From: Niveispirillum cyanobacteriorum
GTDB taxonomy: Bacteria > Pseudomonadota > Alphaproteobacteria > Azospirillales > Azospirillaceae
NCBI RefSeq assembly: GCF_002868735.1
Contig: NZ_CP025612.1
Span: forward strand, 186,001-250,000
DNA: 64,000 bases
Direction of reading: 5' to 3'
A program made the position numbers and the translations under genes. Below are positions 26,463 through 35,707 of the stretch, piece by piece. A model generated the notes under the pieces. It saw only the letters and a program-made list of their open reading frames with translations, ran no database searches and was not told where the DNA came from. Within the stretch, counting starts at the first letter, position 1. Each line of letters opens with the position of its first letter.

Positions 26463-27848
26463 GTGATCGACCATCTCCTGACCGCCGCCGCTGCCGATAC
26501 CGTTCCCCTGACGCTGGTGACCAAGTCCGGGCTGGATGCCTGGCTGGCCGCTGCGTCCCCGACCGATGCCGCCTGGGTGAAGCGTCTGGGCTTCAAGGCC
26601 GCCCCCGGCGCCACGGCCATCCTGCCGGGCGCCGATGGGCAGATTGCGCGGGTGCTGGCCGGGGTGGCCGACCGGATTGATATCTGGTCGCTGGCGGGTC
26701 TGCCGGGCAGCCTGCCTGCCGGGTCCTATGCCATCGAGGCCGATCTGGACGCTGACACCGCCACGGCAGTTGCTACGGGCTGGGTCCTGGCGACGTATCA
26801 GTTCACCCGCTACAAGAAGTCCACCAAGGAATTTGCCAGCCTGGTCCTGCCCGCCAAGGCCGATGGCGCCGCCGTGGAGCGGTTTGCCAGGGCGGCCTTC
26901 ATGGTCCGCGATCTGGTGAATACGCCGTGTGAGGATATGGGGCCGCCGCAGCTGGCCGAGGCCGCGCAGAATCTCGCCGCGGAATTCGGCGCGACCTTTA
27001 GCGCCATCGTCGGCGATGATCTGCTGACCCAGAACTATCCCATGATCCATGCCGTGGGCCGCGCCGCCGCGCGGGAACCGCGCCTGATCGAACTGCGCTG
27101 GGGCGACGCGGCCCATCCGCTGGTGACGCTGGTTGGCAAGGGCGTGTGCTTTGATACTGGCGGCCTGGATATCAAGCCGTCGACGGGCATGCTGCTGATG
27201 AAGAAGGATATGGGCGGGGCGGCGCATGCGCTGGGCCTGGCGCGGCTGATCATGGCGGCACAGCTGCCGGTGCGGCTGCGCGTGCTGGTCCCGGCAGTGG
27301 AAAATTCCATTGCCGGCAACGCCTTCCGTCCCATGGACATCATCCCCACCCGCAAGGGCCTGACAGTGGAGATCGGCAATACCGACGCCGAGGGCCGCCT
27401 GATCCTGTGTGATGCCTTGACCGAGGCGGATAGCGAGAAGCCGGCCTTGCTGCTGGATTTCGCGACGCTGACGGGTGCCGCGCGGGTGGCGCTGGGCCCC
27501 GACCTGCCCGCACTTTTCTCCAACAATGACGCGCTGGCGTCGGAAATCCTGGCCGCCGGCACGGCAAAGGATGATCCGCTGTGGCGCCTGCCGCTTTGGC
27601 AGGGCTACCGCGCGCAGTTGGACAGCAAGATTGCCGATCTGAACAATGCACCGGGCGGTGGCATGGCGGGCGCCATTACGGCCGCGCTGTATCTGGAACA
27701 GTTTGTGTCAAAGGACACGGTCTGGGCCCATGTCGACCTGTTCTCGTGGAACCAGTCCAACCGTCCGGGTCGCCCAGAAGGGGGTGAGGCCATGACGCTT
27801 CGCGCCATGTTCGCGGTGATCGCCAACCGTTTTGGTTCGAAACAGTAA
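26463..27848 (+). CDS. Leucyl aminopeptidase family protein (M17)
   Basis: 461 residues from a GTG at 26463 (AAGGA 9 bp upstream); the frame is open from 26403 but the extra residues do not look like protein. The catalytic domain is complete: VGKGVCFDTGGLDIKPSTG and KKDMGGAAHALGLARLIM carry metal ligands and the active lysine, and NTDAEGRLILCDAL is the M17 signature with the arginine. The shorter, divergent N-terminal domain indicates the PepB-like or leucyl-aminopeptidase-related branch rather than PepA with its DNA-binding role. A di-metal cytoplasmic peptidase. Confidence 0.93.
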   Translation: MIDHLLTAAAADTVPLTLVTKSGLDAWLAAASPTDAAWVKRLGFKAAPGATAILPGADGQIARVLAGVADRIDIWSLAGLPGSLPAGSYAIEADLDADTATAVATGWVLATYQFTRYKKSTKEFASLVLPAKADGAAVERFARAAFMVRDLVNTPCEDMGPPQLAEAAQNLAAEFGATFSAIVGDDLLTQNYPMIHAVGRAAAREPRLIELRWGDAAHPLVTLVGKGVCFDTGGLDIKPSTGMLLMKKDMGGAAHALGLARLIMAAQLPVRLRVLVPAVENSIAGNAFRPMDIIPTRKGLTVEIGNTDAEGRLILCDALTEADSEKPALLLDFATLTGAARVALGPDLPALFSNNDALASEILAAGTAKDDPLWRLPLWQGYRAQLDSKIADLNNAPGGGMAGAITAALYLEQFVSKDTVWAHVDLFSWNQSNRPGRPEGGEAMTLRAMFAVIANRFGSKQ

Positions 27849-27964
27849 CAATCCTTGTTGTCCCGGCTTGCCGAAGGGCCTGATCTTCGGCACACTCGCT
27901 TCCCGTGCCCGGCTGCGGATGTCGCATGGTGCCGGGTATGGGACGCGGGTTCGGGGGGCGGGGC

Positions 27965-28411
27965 ATGTCACGTAACCTAGAGGCGCTGCAACTGTGGCGA
28001 CGCGCACTGGTCGCCAGCGTGCGCAAGGATGGGCCTGACCTGTCCGCACGGCAGCTGGCGCTGCTGCTCACCGTTTTCCTGACGCCGCCGCCACATACAG
28101 TACGCGGGTTGGCCGCGACCCTGAATGTGTCAAAGCCCGCCATCACGCGCGCGCTGGACCGGCTGGGCCGGCTGGGCTACATCAAGCGTAAGCGCGATCA
28201 GGAGGATCGCCGTAACGTGCTGGTCCAGCGGACTGTCAAAGGCTCCGTTTTCCTGGCTGAATTCGGCCAGATGGTGATCGATGCGGAAAAGGCGCCTGTG
28301 GTCGGTGAGGAAGGCGGGGTCATTGCCGATCCCGCCCTGGATATCAGTGGTGTCGTCACGCCCGTGATGGTGGATGGCGCCCGTACGGAAGCCCTGGCCC
28401 CTTCGGCATGA
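27965..28411 (+). CDS. MarR-family transcriptional regulator
   Basis: 148 residues from the ATG at 27965 (G-rich sequence upstream; further ATGs at 27905 and 27938 are possible). Winged helix: RQLALLLTVFLTPPPHTVRG, then LNVSKPAITRALDRLGRLGY and KRKRDQEDRRNVLVQ, the DNA-recognition helix and basic wing. A ~50-residue C-terminal tail follows. Its stop overlaps the NlpC/P60 start by 4 bp, so regulator and hydrolase are translationally coupled. The effector is unknown. Confidence 0.85.
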   Translation: MSRNLEALQLWRRALVASVRKDGPDLSARQLALLLTVFLTPPPHTVRGLAATLNVSKPAITRALDRLGRLGYIKRKRDQEDRRNVLVQRTVKGSVFLAEFGQMVIDAEKAPVVGEEGGVIADPALDISGVVTPVMVDGARTEALAPSA

Positions 28412-29262
28412 CCGACCAAGAAAAGCTCGACCCCCGTATCCATCCCTTCCGGGATGACCTTGCCGCCAGCTATTTGCGTGGCCGCGTTAGTGCCGCCCGC
28501 TTTATTGACGGCGTGCCCTGCCAGATCAGCAGCGGCTTCACCGCCCTGAAGGAGAAGCCGTCCTTTGAGGCGCGGCAATCCACCGAGTTGCTGCTGGGCG
28601 AAGGCTTCACCGTGCTGGACGAGCATGATGGCTGGGCCTGGGGGCAGAATGAAACCGATGGCTATGTCGGCTGGCTGCGGGTTGAGGCGCTGGAAGCGGG
28701 ACTGACCGAAGCCACGCACAAGGTGACGGCCCTTCGGACCTTTTTGCAGCCCGAGGCCGATCTGAAACTGCCATTTCTGGACGTGTTGCCGATGGGCGCC
28801 TGCGTCGTCGTGACGGGCGAGCAGGGGGAATGGTGCCAGGTCGAGGGGGGTGGCTGGGTGCATGCACGCCATCTGGCACCCGTGGATGATTATGCATCCG
28901 ACTTTGTGGTTATGGCTGAACGGTTTGTCGGGACGCCCTATCTCTGGGGCGGGCGCACCAGCATCGGCATCGATTGTTCGGGTCTGGTGCAACTGGCGCT
29001 GATGGCCGCCGGGGTTGATTGCCCGCGCGACAGTGATCAGCAGGCGGCTGCGGTCGGCGCCCTGATCTCCGCCGATGGCGTGGGCGTGGAGTATCGCCGG
29101 GGCGATCTGGTGTTCTTCCCCGGCCATGTCGGCATCATGACCGACGCCACCACCCTGCTGCATGCCAATGCCTTCCACATGGCCGTGGTGGCTGAACCGC
29201 TGGCCGATGTGGTGGCGCGGGCGGGTGCCAAGGGCATCAACGCCATCAAGCGGTTGGGCTGA
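28408..29262 (+). CDS. NlpC/P60 peptidoglycan endopeptidase with SH3-like domains
   Basis: 284 residues without an obvious signal peptide. Bacterial SH3-like regions cover about residues 50-150 (FTVLDEHDGWAWGQNETDGY and MGACVVVTGEQGEWCQVEGG). The C-terminal NlpC/P60 domain has the catalytic Cys in GIDCSGLVQLALMAAG, the His in FFPGHVGIMTDA and the third polar residue in LHANAFHM. The family cuts D-Glu-diaminopimelate or related bonds in cell-wall peptides; YkfC-like cytoplasmic members recycle muropeptides, which fits the absent signal. The coupling with a MarR-type regulator is unusual. Confidence 0.9.
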   Translation: MTDQEKLDPRIHPFRDDLAASYLRGRVSAARFIDGVPCQISSGFTALKEKPSFEARQSTELLLGEGFTVLDEHDGWAWGQNETDGYVGWLRVEALEAGLTEATHKVTALRTFLQPEADLKLPFLDVLPMGACVVVTGEQGEWCQVEGGGWVHARHLAPVDDYASDFVVMAERFVGTPYLWGGRTSIGIDCSGLVQLALMAAGVDCPRDSDQQAAAVGALISADGVGVEYRRGDLVFFPGHVGIMTDATTLLHANAFHMAVVAEPLADVVARAGAKGINAIKRLG

Positions 29263-29278
29263 CCGGCTGTACAGAAAG

Positions 29279-29313
29279 AAAGGGCGCCCCCGATCGGGGA
29301 GCGCCCTTTTTTA
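29279..29313. terminator. Bidirectional terminator between NlpC/P60 and chemoreceptor genes
   Basis: GGGCGCCCCC-GATC-GGGGAGCGCCC is followed by TTTTTT on the plus strand, and on the minus strand by TTTCTTTC. It serves both convergent genes. Confidence 0.85.
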
Positions 29314-29332
29314 TTGGCTATACGGACCCGGA

Positions 29333-31036
29333 TCAGCCGGCACGAACCCGCTGCAGGAAACCATCCACTTCCCGGCGTAGACGGGCGGCACCATCGGTCA
29401 GCCCCGTCGCGGCTTCGCGCAGGCCACGGGCGGCATCGCCGGTCCCGGCGGCAACCTGGGCCAGCGACTGCACCTCGCTCGCCGCCTCGCGGCTGGCGGT
29501 GGAGGCCGACTGCACCGACCGGGCGATTTCCTGGGTCGCCATTCGCTGCTGTTCCACTGCCGCCGCGACCGTCGTGCTGACGCTGGACACGTCCCCGATC
29601 CGGTCGGTGATCTCTGTCAGGGCACCGACGACGGCGTTTGCGGCGTGGCGGACGGCGCTGATGCGGCGTTCGATTTCTTCCGTCGCCTTCGCGGTCTGCC
29701 CCGCTAGTTGCTTGACCTCTGAGGCCACGACGGCGAAACCCTTCCCGGCCTCACCGGCACGGGCGGCCTCGATGGTCGCGTTTAGCGCCAGCAGGTTGGT
29801 CTGGCTGGCAATGGCGGAGATCAGATCAACAACATTCTTGATGCCCTCCGCCTCACTGCTGAGATTGCGGACAAGGCCGTCGGACCGTTCAACAGCCGTC
29901 GAAGCCTGACGGGTGCTGCCGGTAACGCCTTCCACTTGCCGGGCGACATCATTAAAGGAGACGGCCAGTTCTTCCGCAGCGCTCGCGACCGACTGTACGC
30001 CCTGGTCTGAACTCTCCGCCGCTCGGGACACGTGGCTGGCGGCGGTTCGCCCGTCCTCGGCCACCAGGCCCAGACGCTCCGCTTCACTTAACACCGCACC
30101 CGCTGTCTCACCCACTGTGCGGACAGATCCCAGGACAGTGGCTTCGAAACTGTCGGCCAGTTCCAGAAGGGCCCTGCGGGCACGGGCGTCCGCCTCAATG
30201 CGTTCGCTGGACAGGCGGGCCGCCTCCTGCAAGGCTTTCTTGAAGGAGAACAGGCCATCGACCAAACTGTTCAACTCGTCACTGCGGACCAGCGGGGCCG
30301 GATCGACAGAGAGATCATTGGCGGCCAACCGGCCCATTGCCTGTGCGATCCCATCAATTCCGCTGCGAACCAGACGGGTGATGAAGAACACCAGCAGGGA
30401 CACAACGGTCAAGGCGGCCAAGAGACCCAGGACCAGCAGCCACGAGGCCGTTACAGCACTCTGTGCCTGACGCTCCACGCTGGCACGGGCGTCGGCCTGG
30501 ATTTGGGCTGTGGCCTTGTCCAGGGCCGCTACGATGATCTGCACCTTTTCATTGAAGGGCAAAACCGCGCCGGCCGCCGTGGCGATATCGACCTCCAGCA
30601 TGGTGGAGACGACATCTACGGCACCGCTGAACCCATCCAGTTCCGCCGCGGAAGTCTTTACCGCTGCCTTGAGCGTGGGGTCGCCAATAGTCCCGGAAAT
30701 AACGGTCAGACGCTCCGCTTCCTTGGCGATGGCGGCCTTCACGGATTCCAGCTCCTTGATGGCGTCCGTAGCCGGATTGCCGCCCGCCACCGACAGGACG
30801 GCGAAATAGGCCGAACCCAGGCTGCCCTTCAACTCGGTGACCAGATTTTGCATCTCAGATGCCCGAGCCAGCTTCTCATCCACCAGGACGCGGGTCTCTG
30901 CTGCCTGCGAGCGCAGTTCGATAATGGAAAGACCCCCCAGCACCAGCATGGCGAGGGCGGCGACGATGGGACCGGCCATCAGTTTTGCGAGCAAAGACAG
31001 CTGATCGAGACGGGCGAGAAGGGCGTGGTGGGTCAT
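29333..31036 (-). CDS. Methyl-accepting chemotaxis protein
   Basis: 567 residues. Two membrane segments (about residues 16-37 and 190-212) flank a ~150-residue helical periplasmic sensor; a HAMP domain follows ([20 protein letters not shown]), then the long signalling coiled coil with the conserved hairpin tip [20 protein letters not shown] and [20 protein letters not shown]. It signals through CheA/CheW. It is the last gene of a minus-strand set with a TonB receptor and a small secreted protein, so it may respond to the same ligand as the receptor. Confidence 0.95.
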   Translation of the reverse strand: MTHHALLARLDQLSLLAKLMAGPIVAALAMLVLGGLSIIELRSQAAETRVLVDEKLARASEMQNLVTELKGSLGSAYFAVLSVAGGNPATDAIKELESVKAAIAKEAERLTVISGTIGDPTLKAAVKTSAAELDGFSGAVDVVSTMLEVDIATAAGAVLPFNEKVQIIVAALDKATAQIQADARASVERQAQSAVTASWLLVLGLLAALTVVSLLVFFITRLVRSGIDGIAQAMGRLAANDLSVDPAPLVRSDELNSLVDGLFSFKKALQEAARLSSERIEADARARRALLELADSFEATVLGSVRTVGETAGAVLSEAERLGLVAEDGRTAASHVSRAAESSDQGVQSVASAAEELAVSFNDVARQVEGVTGSTRQASTAVERSDGLVRNLSSEAEGIKNVVDLISAIASQTNLLALNATIEAARAGEAGKGFAVVASEVKQLAGQTAKATEEIERRISAVRHAANAVVGALTEITDRIGDVSSVSTTVAAAVEQQRMATQEIARSVQSASTASREAASEVQSLAQVAAGTGDAARGLREAATGLTDGAARLRREVDGFLQRVRAG

Positions 31037-31110
31037 GTGCAGGGATCCTTATTCTTATTCTGACAGCAGGGTTCTCCACCCGGCGGGGCCGGGTGGAGTG
31101 CGCACAAATG

Positions 31111-33099
31111 TCAGAACTTCTGCGACACGCTGGCGTAAACCCTACGCTCGGTTTCCAGCGCGGAACCCAACGCCGTTTCCGTGCGCAAGAAGTCGCTGGC
31201 GGTGAAGCGGACCTCGGTCCCGGTTTCGAACAGGTAACCGATGCTGGCCGTGCCGGTCCAAGTGGCGTCGATCGGGAACAGCCCCTGGCCACCGGTCACG
31301 GGATGCAGCAGCGTGCGCTTGGACTGCCAGGACAGGTTCAAGTCGGTGGACAGGGCGCCGTCCGACCAACCCACATTACCTTGCAGCTTATGACGCGGTG
31401 CTGCCCCTTCGAACTTTACCGGACGGGTGGCGATGGCGCCCTTGTTCACGGTCAGGTCGTCATTGACGTCATTCCAGGAATAGGAGGCACCGTAACGGAC
31501 ACCGTTTGCGGCATTGCCATCGAACGCAGCCTCGAAGCCCCAGGACGCGCTGTCGCCGGCATTGATCACGATGGAGGCCGGGCGACCATTCACGACGCTG
31601 CGGTCGGAGCCCAGGAACGACTTGATGTCGTCAGTGGTCTGCCGGAAGACCGACAGATGCAGCCCGCCATTGATGGCCGCCAGGGCGCGATCATAACCCA
31701 GCTCATAGCTCTGCACCTTGCTGGGCTTGATATGGGGATTGCCCGCTGACGCGAAGACGCCGGCCGGCGTGACCGTCGGCAGGTAGAAGCCACCCAGTTC
31801 TAGGATGGACGGAAGCTGGTTGGCCAAGCCGTAAGTGGCGCGCAGCGTATCAACATCCGTCGCCTTGTAGACAAGGCCGCTATTCACGCTGATCTTGCTG
31901 ATCTTGCGGTCGAAGTCGGCAGCGACGTAGGGCGGGGAGGCGGCACCGGAATAGCTCAGGTCCAGCCAGTCGGAGCGAACGGCGTTGGTGAAGGACAGTT
32001 TGTCGGTCAGGCGCCAGTCCCACATGCCGGCCACGGCCCAGACGTCGTAGGAAATGGTCGCGCCGGGGGCCGGGAAACGGCCCATGCTGTTATGGCGGTA
32101 TTCGCCGGAGATCTTCACCGTGTGGTCCGTGCCGATCTGGATCAGGTCCGACAGCTGCACCACGCTGGTGGTCACGTCCGACTTGCCGATGCCGAAATAT
32201 TCGAAATCCAGCCAGTTACGGTAAGCGGTGAAGGAGACGAGACCGGCATTGCCGGCATCGCCGATCAGGTCCAGCTTGGCCGACTTCGTCAGATAGTCAT
32301 CGCCATAGACGCTGTTGGTCGCGGTGATGTCGGTCTGCTTCATCTTGGAGCGGGTCAGCTCCAGACCGGCCTGAATGCTGTCTGTCAGCTGCGCCAGGGC
32401 GCCCACTGCGACATGAGATGATTCCGGGTCCAGCAGACGGCCACGCTCCACAGCGGTAATCGCGCCTTGGCTGAACTCGTCCTGTTCCTTGTAGCCAGCG
32501 GAGAAGCGCAGGCCGAAACCGTCGGAAACCTTCACATTCTTAGACAGTCCGATTTCACGGGCACCATTGTTGCCGAAGCGGGCAGTGGCAGTGCCATCGG
32601 TGTCATAAAGCGGATTCTGGGTGATGATATTGACTACGCCCGCCACTGCGTTGAAGCCGTAGATGGCACCGACCGGGCCCTTCACGACTTCGATCTGCTT
32701 GATTTCCGACAGTTGCACCGGGATGGTCGACCAGTTCACCAGCGCGTAATGGTCGGAATAGACCTGACGGCCATTCAGCAGGACCAGCAGGCGCGGGCTG
32801 TTGGGCTGGTTGTAACCGCGCATCCCGATATCAACGCTGCCGGCACCCCAGCGCAGAAGGTCAATGCCGCCGACGCGGGCCAGAATGTCAGGCAGGTTGT
32901 CCAGGCCGGTGGCCTTGATGTCTTCGGCCGTGATGATATGCAGGGCGGCCGGCGCATCGGCGGCGACCTGTGGCTTGCCGGTCACGCTGGTGGTCACGGG
33001 CTGGCCGAACGCGTCCTGAAGGGCGGTGTAGTTGATGGTCTGCGCCTGGGCACCGACAGCAAGAAGGGCAGTCGCGCCGAGCAGAATAGATTTCTTCAT
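31111..33099 (-). CDS. TonB-dependent outer-membrane receptor
   Basis: 662 residues with a signal peptide (KKSILLGATALLAVGAQAQ). Plug domain at about residues 40-160: AEDIKATGLDNLPDILARVG, GMRGYNQPNSPRLLVLLNGR and VVKGPVGAIYGFNAVAGVVN. The C-terminal beta barrel ends in aromatic Phe (YASVSQKF), as needed for BamA assembly. Receptors of this size import siderophores, heme, cobalamin or carbohydrates; the ligand is not evident. It sits between a small periplasmic protein gene and a chemoreceptor gene, gaps 33 and 74 bp, which suggests a sensing-and-uptake unit. Confidence 0.95.
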   Translation of the reverse strand: MKKSILLGATALLAVGAQAQTINYTALQDAFGQPVTTSVTGKPQVAADAPAALHIITAEDIKATGLDNLPDILARVGGIDLLRWGAGSVDIGMRGYNQPNSPRLLVLLNGRQVYSDHYALVNWSTIPVQLSEIKQIEVVKGPVGAIYGFNAVAGVVNIITQNPLYDTDGTATARFGNNGAREIGLSKNVKVSDGFGLRFSAGYKEQDEFSQGAITAVERGRLLDPESSHVAVGALAQLTDSIQAGLELTRSKMKQTDITATNSVYGDDYLTKSAKLDLIGDAGNAGLVSFTAYRNWLDFEYFGIGKSDVTTSVVQLSDLIQIGTDHTVKISGEYRHNSMGRFPAPGATISYDVWAVAGMWDWRLTDKLSFTNAVRSDWLDLSYSGAASPPYVAADFDRKISKISVNSGLVYKATDVDTLRATYGLANQLPSILELGGFYLPTVTPAGVFASAGNPHIKPSKVQSYELGYDRALAAINGGLHLSVFRQTTDDIKSFLGSDRSVVNGRPASIVINAGDSASWGFEAAFDGNAANGVRYGASYSWNDVNDDLTVNKGAIATRPVKFEGAAPRHKLQGNVGWSDGALSTDLNLSWQSKRTLLHPVTGGQGLFPIDATWTGTASIGYLFETGTEVRFTASDFLRTETALGSALETERRVYASVSQKF

Positions 33100-33132
33100 T
33101 TACGAGGACTCCTGGTGGTCTTTGGCGCCCGC

Positions 33133-33630
33133 TTAGTGCGCGGTCACGAGCATCTGGAAATTCTTGTCAAAGCTGACGCCGGCCTTGGCCAGGGCTGCCG
33201 TGTTGACATGGTACTTGGCGGCACCGGAGGCTTGGCGCTCTACCGCGAGGGCGCATTTGCCGGCTTCCATGCAGGCCATATCGCCGATCACCAATTGACC
33301 GGCGGCAGCCTTGCCGGAAACGTCGGCGCTGCCGATTACGATGACCGCGATCGCGCCGGACAAGTCGCCAGCGCTGTCAACTACCTTAGCCGTTACATCG
33401 GCACCAAGGGCGGATTTGACCGCGTCGCCTGTGGCCGCCTGGCCGCTGGCCGTCACGATGGTAACAGGCGTCGGCTTGGCCGGCTTGGGCTGAAGGAAAT
33501 TCAGGGCCTTCACGGCGACCGTCGCGGTGGGGCCATCGATCGTTGCCATGGCCGGGGCGGCATGGGTGAGTATTGGCAGCAGCAGGCCGGCCATCAGGCC
33601 GTGCCGAGCCGCGGAACGCAGATTACGCAT
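33133..33630 (-). CDS. Small periplasmic protein, possibly YfiR-like
   Basis: 165 residues with a signal peptide ending near APAMA. The mature part is short and Ala/Val-rich, with two cysteines in GDMACMEAGKCALAVE and a C-terminus (YHVNTAALAKAGVSFDKNFQ) that resembles the ending of YfiR/HmsC-type (DUF4154) proteins, where an Asn precedes an Ala-rich helix. YfiR is a periplasmic repressor of a membrane signalling protein. The similarity is partial and could be chance; it is safest to call it an unknown secreted protein. GGAG lies 5 bp before the ATG. It is the first gene of the receptor-chemoreceptor set. Confidence 0.55.
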   Translation of the reverse strand: MRNLRSAARHGLMAGLLLPILTHAAPAMATIDGPTATVAVKALNFLQPKPAKPTPVTIVTASGQAATGDAVKSALGADVTAKVVDSAGDLSGAIAVIVIGSADVSGKAAAGQLVIGDMACMEAGKCALAVERQASGAAKYHVNTAALAKAGVSFDKNFQMLVTAH

Positions 33631-33710
33631 TGTGTCTCCAGTGTGACAGGAGGAAGGAATTACTCCTTCAGCAATGCATATGACTAAAGAATGAGCGCGT
33701 CACTCCGGGG

Positions 33711-33738
33711 TGTATAATCCGTCTGGTTAGGTTTCCAA
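33711..33738 (-). promoter_or_regulatory. Candidate sigma-70 promoter of the receptor-chemoreceptor operon
   Basis: Read on the minus strand: TTGGAA (33738-33733), 16 bp, TATACA (33716-33711), about 80 bp upstream of the first ATG. Each hexamer matches the consensus at four of six positions. Confidence 0.35.
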
Positions 33739-33919
33739 AGAAAAACACCGACTTTTTAGCTCTGTGATATTTTGGATACATATCATGGTAACCTGAAATA
33801 TACTTTTGTATATGTATTTCTGGAGAATAATCGAATTAATACATTGTTAATGCGGATAATTACTGGGTTGTTGCCCCTGCCATTTAAGCGGGCATGCTGA
33901 TTCCGGTGTGGCAAAAAGA
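33739..33919. other. AT-rich intergenic region, no gene
   Basis: This region between the small periplasmic protein gene and the porin terminator is much more AT-rich than the rest, with 8-bp inverted arms ATACATAT and ATATGTAT about 25 bp apart near 33777-33818. It has no plausible ORF. Together with 33631-33738 it probably holds regulatory sequence for the receptor operon. Confidence 0.5.
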
Positions 33920-33951
33920 AACCCACCGGCTATTGAGGAGGCCGGTGGGTT
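33913..33951 (-). terminator. Intrinsic terminator of the porin gene
   Basis: Arms AACCCACCGGC and GCCGGTGGGTT (11 bp, loop of 10); on the minus strand the stem is followed by TCTTTTTGC. It lies about 65 bp after the porin stop. Confidence 0.85.
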
Positions 33952-34016
33952 GGCAGGCGCAATAGACTGGAAACCGGTTCCACCCCACGCGTAGCGGGAT
34001 GGAACCGGGAAACCGA

Positions 34017-35438
34017 TCAGAACTGGAACTGCATGCGCATGGCGGTCAGGTCCAACTCGACTTCCTGGCCGTTGGCGCGTTCCGTCTTGCTGATGACGTG
34101 GTTCAGCATGATACGGATGGCCGGGTTGACATACCAGTTCAGGCCCAGCGTCCAGTTGGTTTCCTTGCCGGCGGTACCGGTGCTGATGCCGGCGGCGCGG
34201 TCAATCAGGTCGACCTGGCTGTAACGCGCCGCGATTTCCCAGGCGCCCATGCCGTTCTGGCCAACGGGCCAGGACGGCTTTACGCCCGACCATTCGCCGA
34301 TATTATAGTTACGGCGCTCGCCCGTCAGGATGTAACCGGCGGACACGTAGTAGCCGCTGAACTCCGGATCGGCCAGGGTCTGGACGGCACCCGACGCGGT
34401 GCGGTCGGCATATTCAGCGCCGAAGTTGTAATATTCAGCGGCAGCCCAGAAGCTCTTGTAGTTCACGCCCAGGTCGGCGCCATAGGCATAGGCGCTGTCG
34501 ATCTGGTTCACGGTGACGTTGGTCAGACGGTAGGACGTGTCGGTGCCACCGATGCGCAGACCCGGACGGTCGCCAAAGCCGATGCTGGTGGTGGCGGTGC
34601 CGGCGGCCACGGGGCGGGCGGTCGCCTGCGGGGTGGTCTGCAGGACGCCCGACACGCCGATACCGGCGGAGCCTTCGTTGGCCTGCCAGAAGGCATAGGC
34701 GGCGCGGCCCAGCAGGTTGACCTGATCGTCGAAGCTGCCAGTGGTGTTGGTGGAGTTGCCGGTGACATAGGCGGCCACGAAGTGGCTGGTGCCCTTGTTG
34801 GTCATGCCGATGGCGGTACGGCTGTCGGAACCGCCGATGCCGACGACGATGTTGCCGATTGGCGCGCGTTCCATGAAGGCGATGTCGTTGGAGGACGTGC
34901 TGTCATCCAGCGTGAATTTCGGCTGCATCACGCCGGCCACGATGGTCCAGTCCTTGATGCCGGTATAGCCGATATTGGCGGCCTGGATCTGCGCCCCGCC
35001 GCCACGATTGCCGGCGAAGTTGGCGGTCACTTCATAGGTCCAGTCGGTGTAGACCTTGCCAGCCACGCCCAGGAAGGCACGGCGGATGCCAAAGCCATCG
35101 GTGCCGTCGGCGGTGAAGTTCTTGCCACCATTGCCGAAGCCGTAATCCATGTGCAGACGGGCGCGGATCGCGGCGTCAAAGGCCTTATCGGCGGTCTGAA
35201 CGCGGATGCGGCCACCGTCGGCGGTCACCTTCGGCATGGCCTCCAGCGCCTTCTTGTTGGCGGCGCTTTCCTTGGCGACCGAGTCCTTCAGTGAGGTCAG
35301 CTGGCCCTGCAGGGCCTGGATCTGGGCGGCCAGGGCATCGATCTGGGCCTGGGACGGGGCAGCGGACTGGGCTACGGCCGGGCCGGCGGCCAGAACGGCG
35401 ACGGCGGCGCCGACCAGCAGGGTGGACTTGAGGCTCAT
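34017..35438 (-). CDS. Porin of the OprP/OprO (phosphate-selective porin) family
   Basis: 473 residues from the ATG at 35438 (GGAG 7 bp upstream); a frame from 35471 adds 11 unlikely residues. The signal peptide (KSTLLVGAAVAVLAAGPAVA) is followed by a short coiled coil (QIDALAAQIQALQGQLTSLK) and a barrel with LHMDYGFGNGGK, VYTDWTYEVTANFAGN, GVNYKSFWAAAEYYNFG and terminal Phe. Porin_O_P proteins form trimers; OprP selects phosphate, but many relatives pass polyphosphate or other anions. PhoB-box-like repeats lie upstream, consistent with phosphate control. Confidence 0.88.
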   Translation of the reverse strand: MSLKSTLLVGAAVAVLAAGPAVAQSAAPSQAQIDALAAQIQALQGQLTSLKDSVAKESAANKKALEAMPKVTADGGRIRVQTADKAFDAAIRARLHMDYGFGNGGKNFTADGTDGFGIRRAFLGVAGKVYTDWTYEVTANFAGNRGGGAQIQAANIGYTGIKDWTIVAGVMQPKFTLDDSTSSNDIAFMERAPIGNIVVGIGGSDSRTAIGMTNKGTSHFVAAYVTGNSTNTTGSFDDQVNLLGRAAYAFWQANEGSAGIGVSGVLQTTPQATARPVAAGTATTSIGFGDRPGLRIGGTDTSYRLTNVTVNQIDSAYAYGADLGVNYKSFWAAAEYYNFGAEYADRTASGAVQTLADPEFSGYYVSAGYILTGERRNYNIGEWSGVKPSWPVGQNGMGAWEIAARYSQVDLIDRAAGISTGTAGKETNWTLGLNWYVNPAIRIMLNHVISKTERANGQEVELDLTAMRMQFQF

Positions 35439-35573
35439 TGTTGTTCTCCGGTGGGATCTCGCGGGCGACAAAGCCTGTCAGCGTGCCGATCCCCATCACC
35501 GGGTATGTATCGGCGTTGCCTCAGGCCCCGGCGGAGGGCTAACAGAGGGGTATTGCCGATTTGATGCGGTTTT

Positions 35574-35591
35574 ATTACGTCTTCATGACGG
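35574..35591 (-). promoter_or_regulatory. Possible second Pho box, facing the porin gene
   Basis: On the minus strand the 18-mer is CCGTCAT-GAAG-ACGTAAT; the first half matches the CTGTCAT unit at 6 of 7 positions, the second at 4. It is about 135 bp upstream of the porin start. Confidence 0.3.
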
Positions 35592-35645
35592 GCTGGACCT
35601 GTTGCATTATGGGCACGGCCATCGCAGTGTCAGTTTCACTGCGTT

Positions 35646-35663
35646 TTGTCATGATATTGTCAT
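35646..35663 (+). promoter_or_regulatory. Candidate Pho box (PhoB binding site)
   Basis: TTGTCAT-GATA-TTGTCAT: two heptamers in direct repeat with a 4-bp spacer, the exact architecture of the PhoB box (CTGTCAT-N4-CTGTCAT), with one mismatch in each half. It lies in the 270-bp region between the divergent porin and histidine-kinase genes. Confidence 0.6.
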
Positions 35664-35707
35664 GAAACTTCTGTGCCGATGCCGGTCAGGCGCACAGATG
35701 GCCCCGC

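Noticed and set aside
33830-33880. A Fur box upstream of the TonB receptor operon
   Set aside because: GATAATTA-like sequence is present but it matches less than half of the 19-bp inverted repeat and lies far from the first gene.
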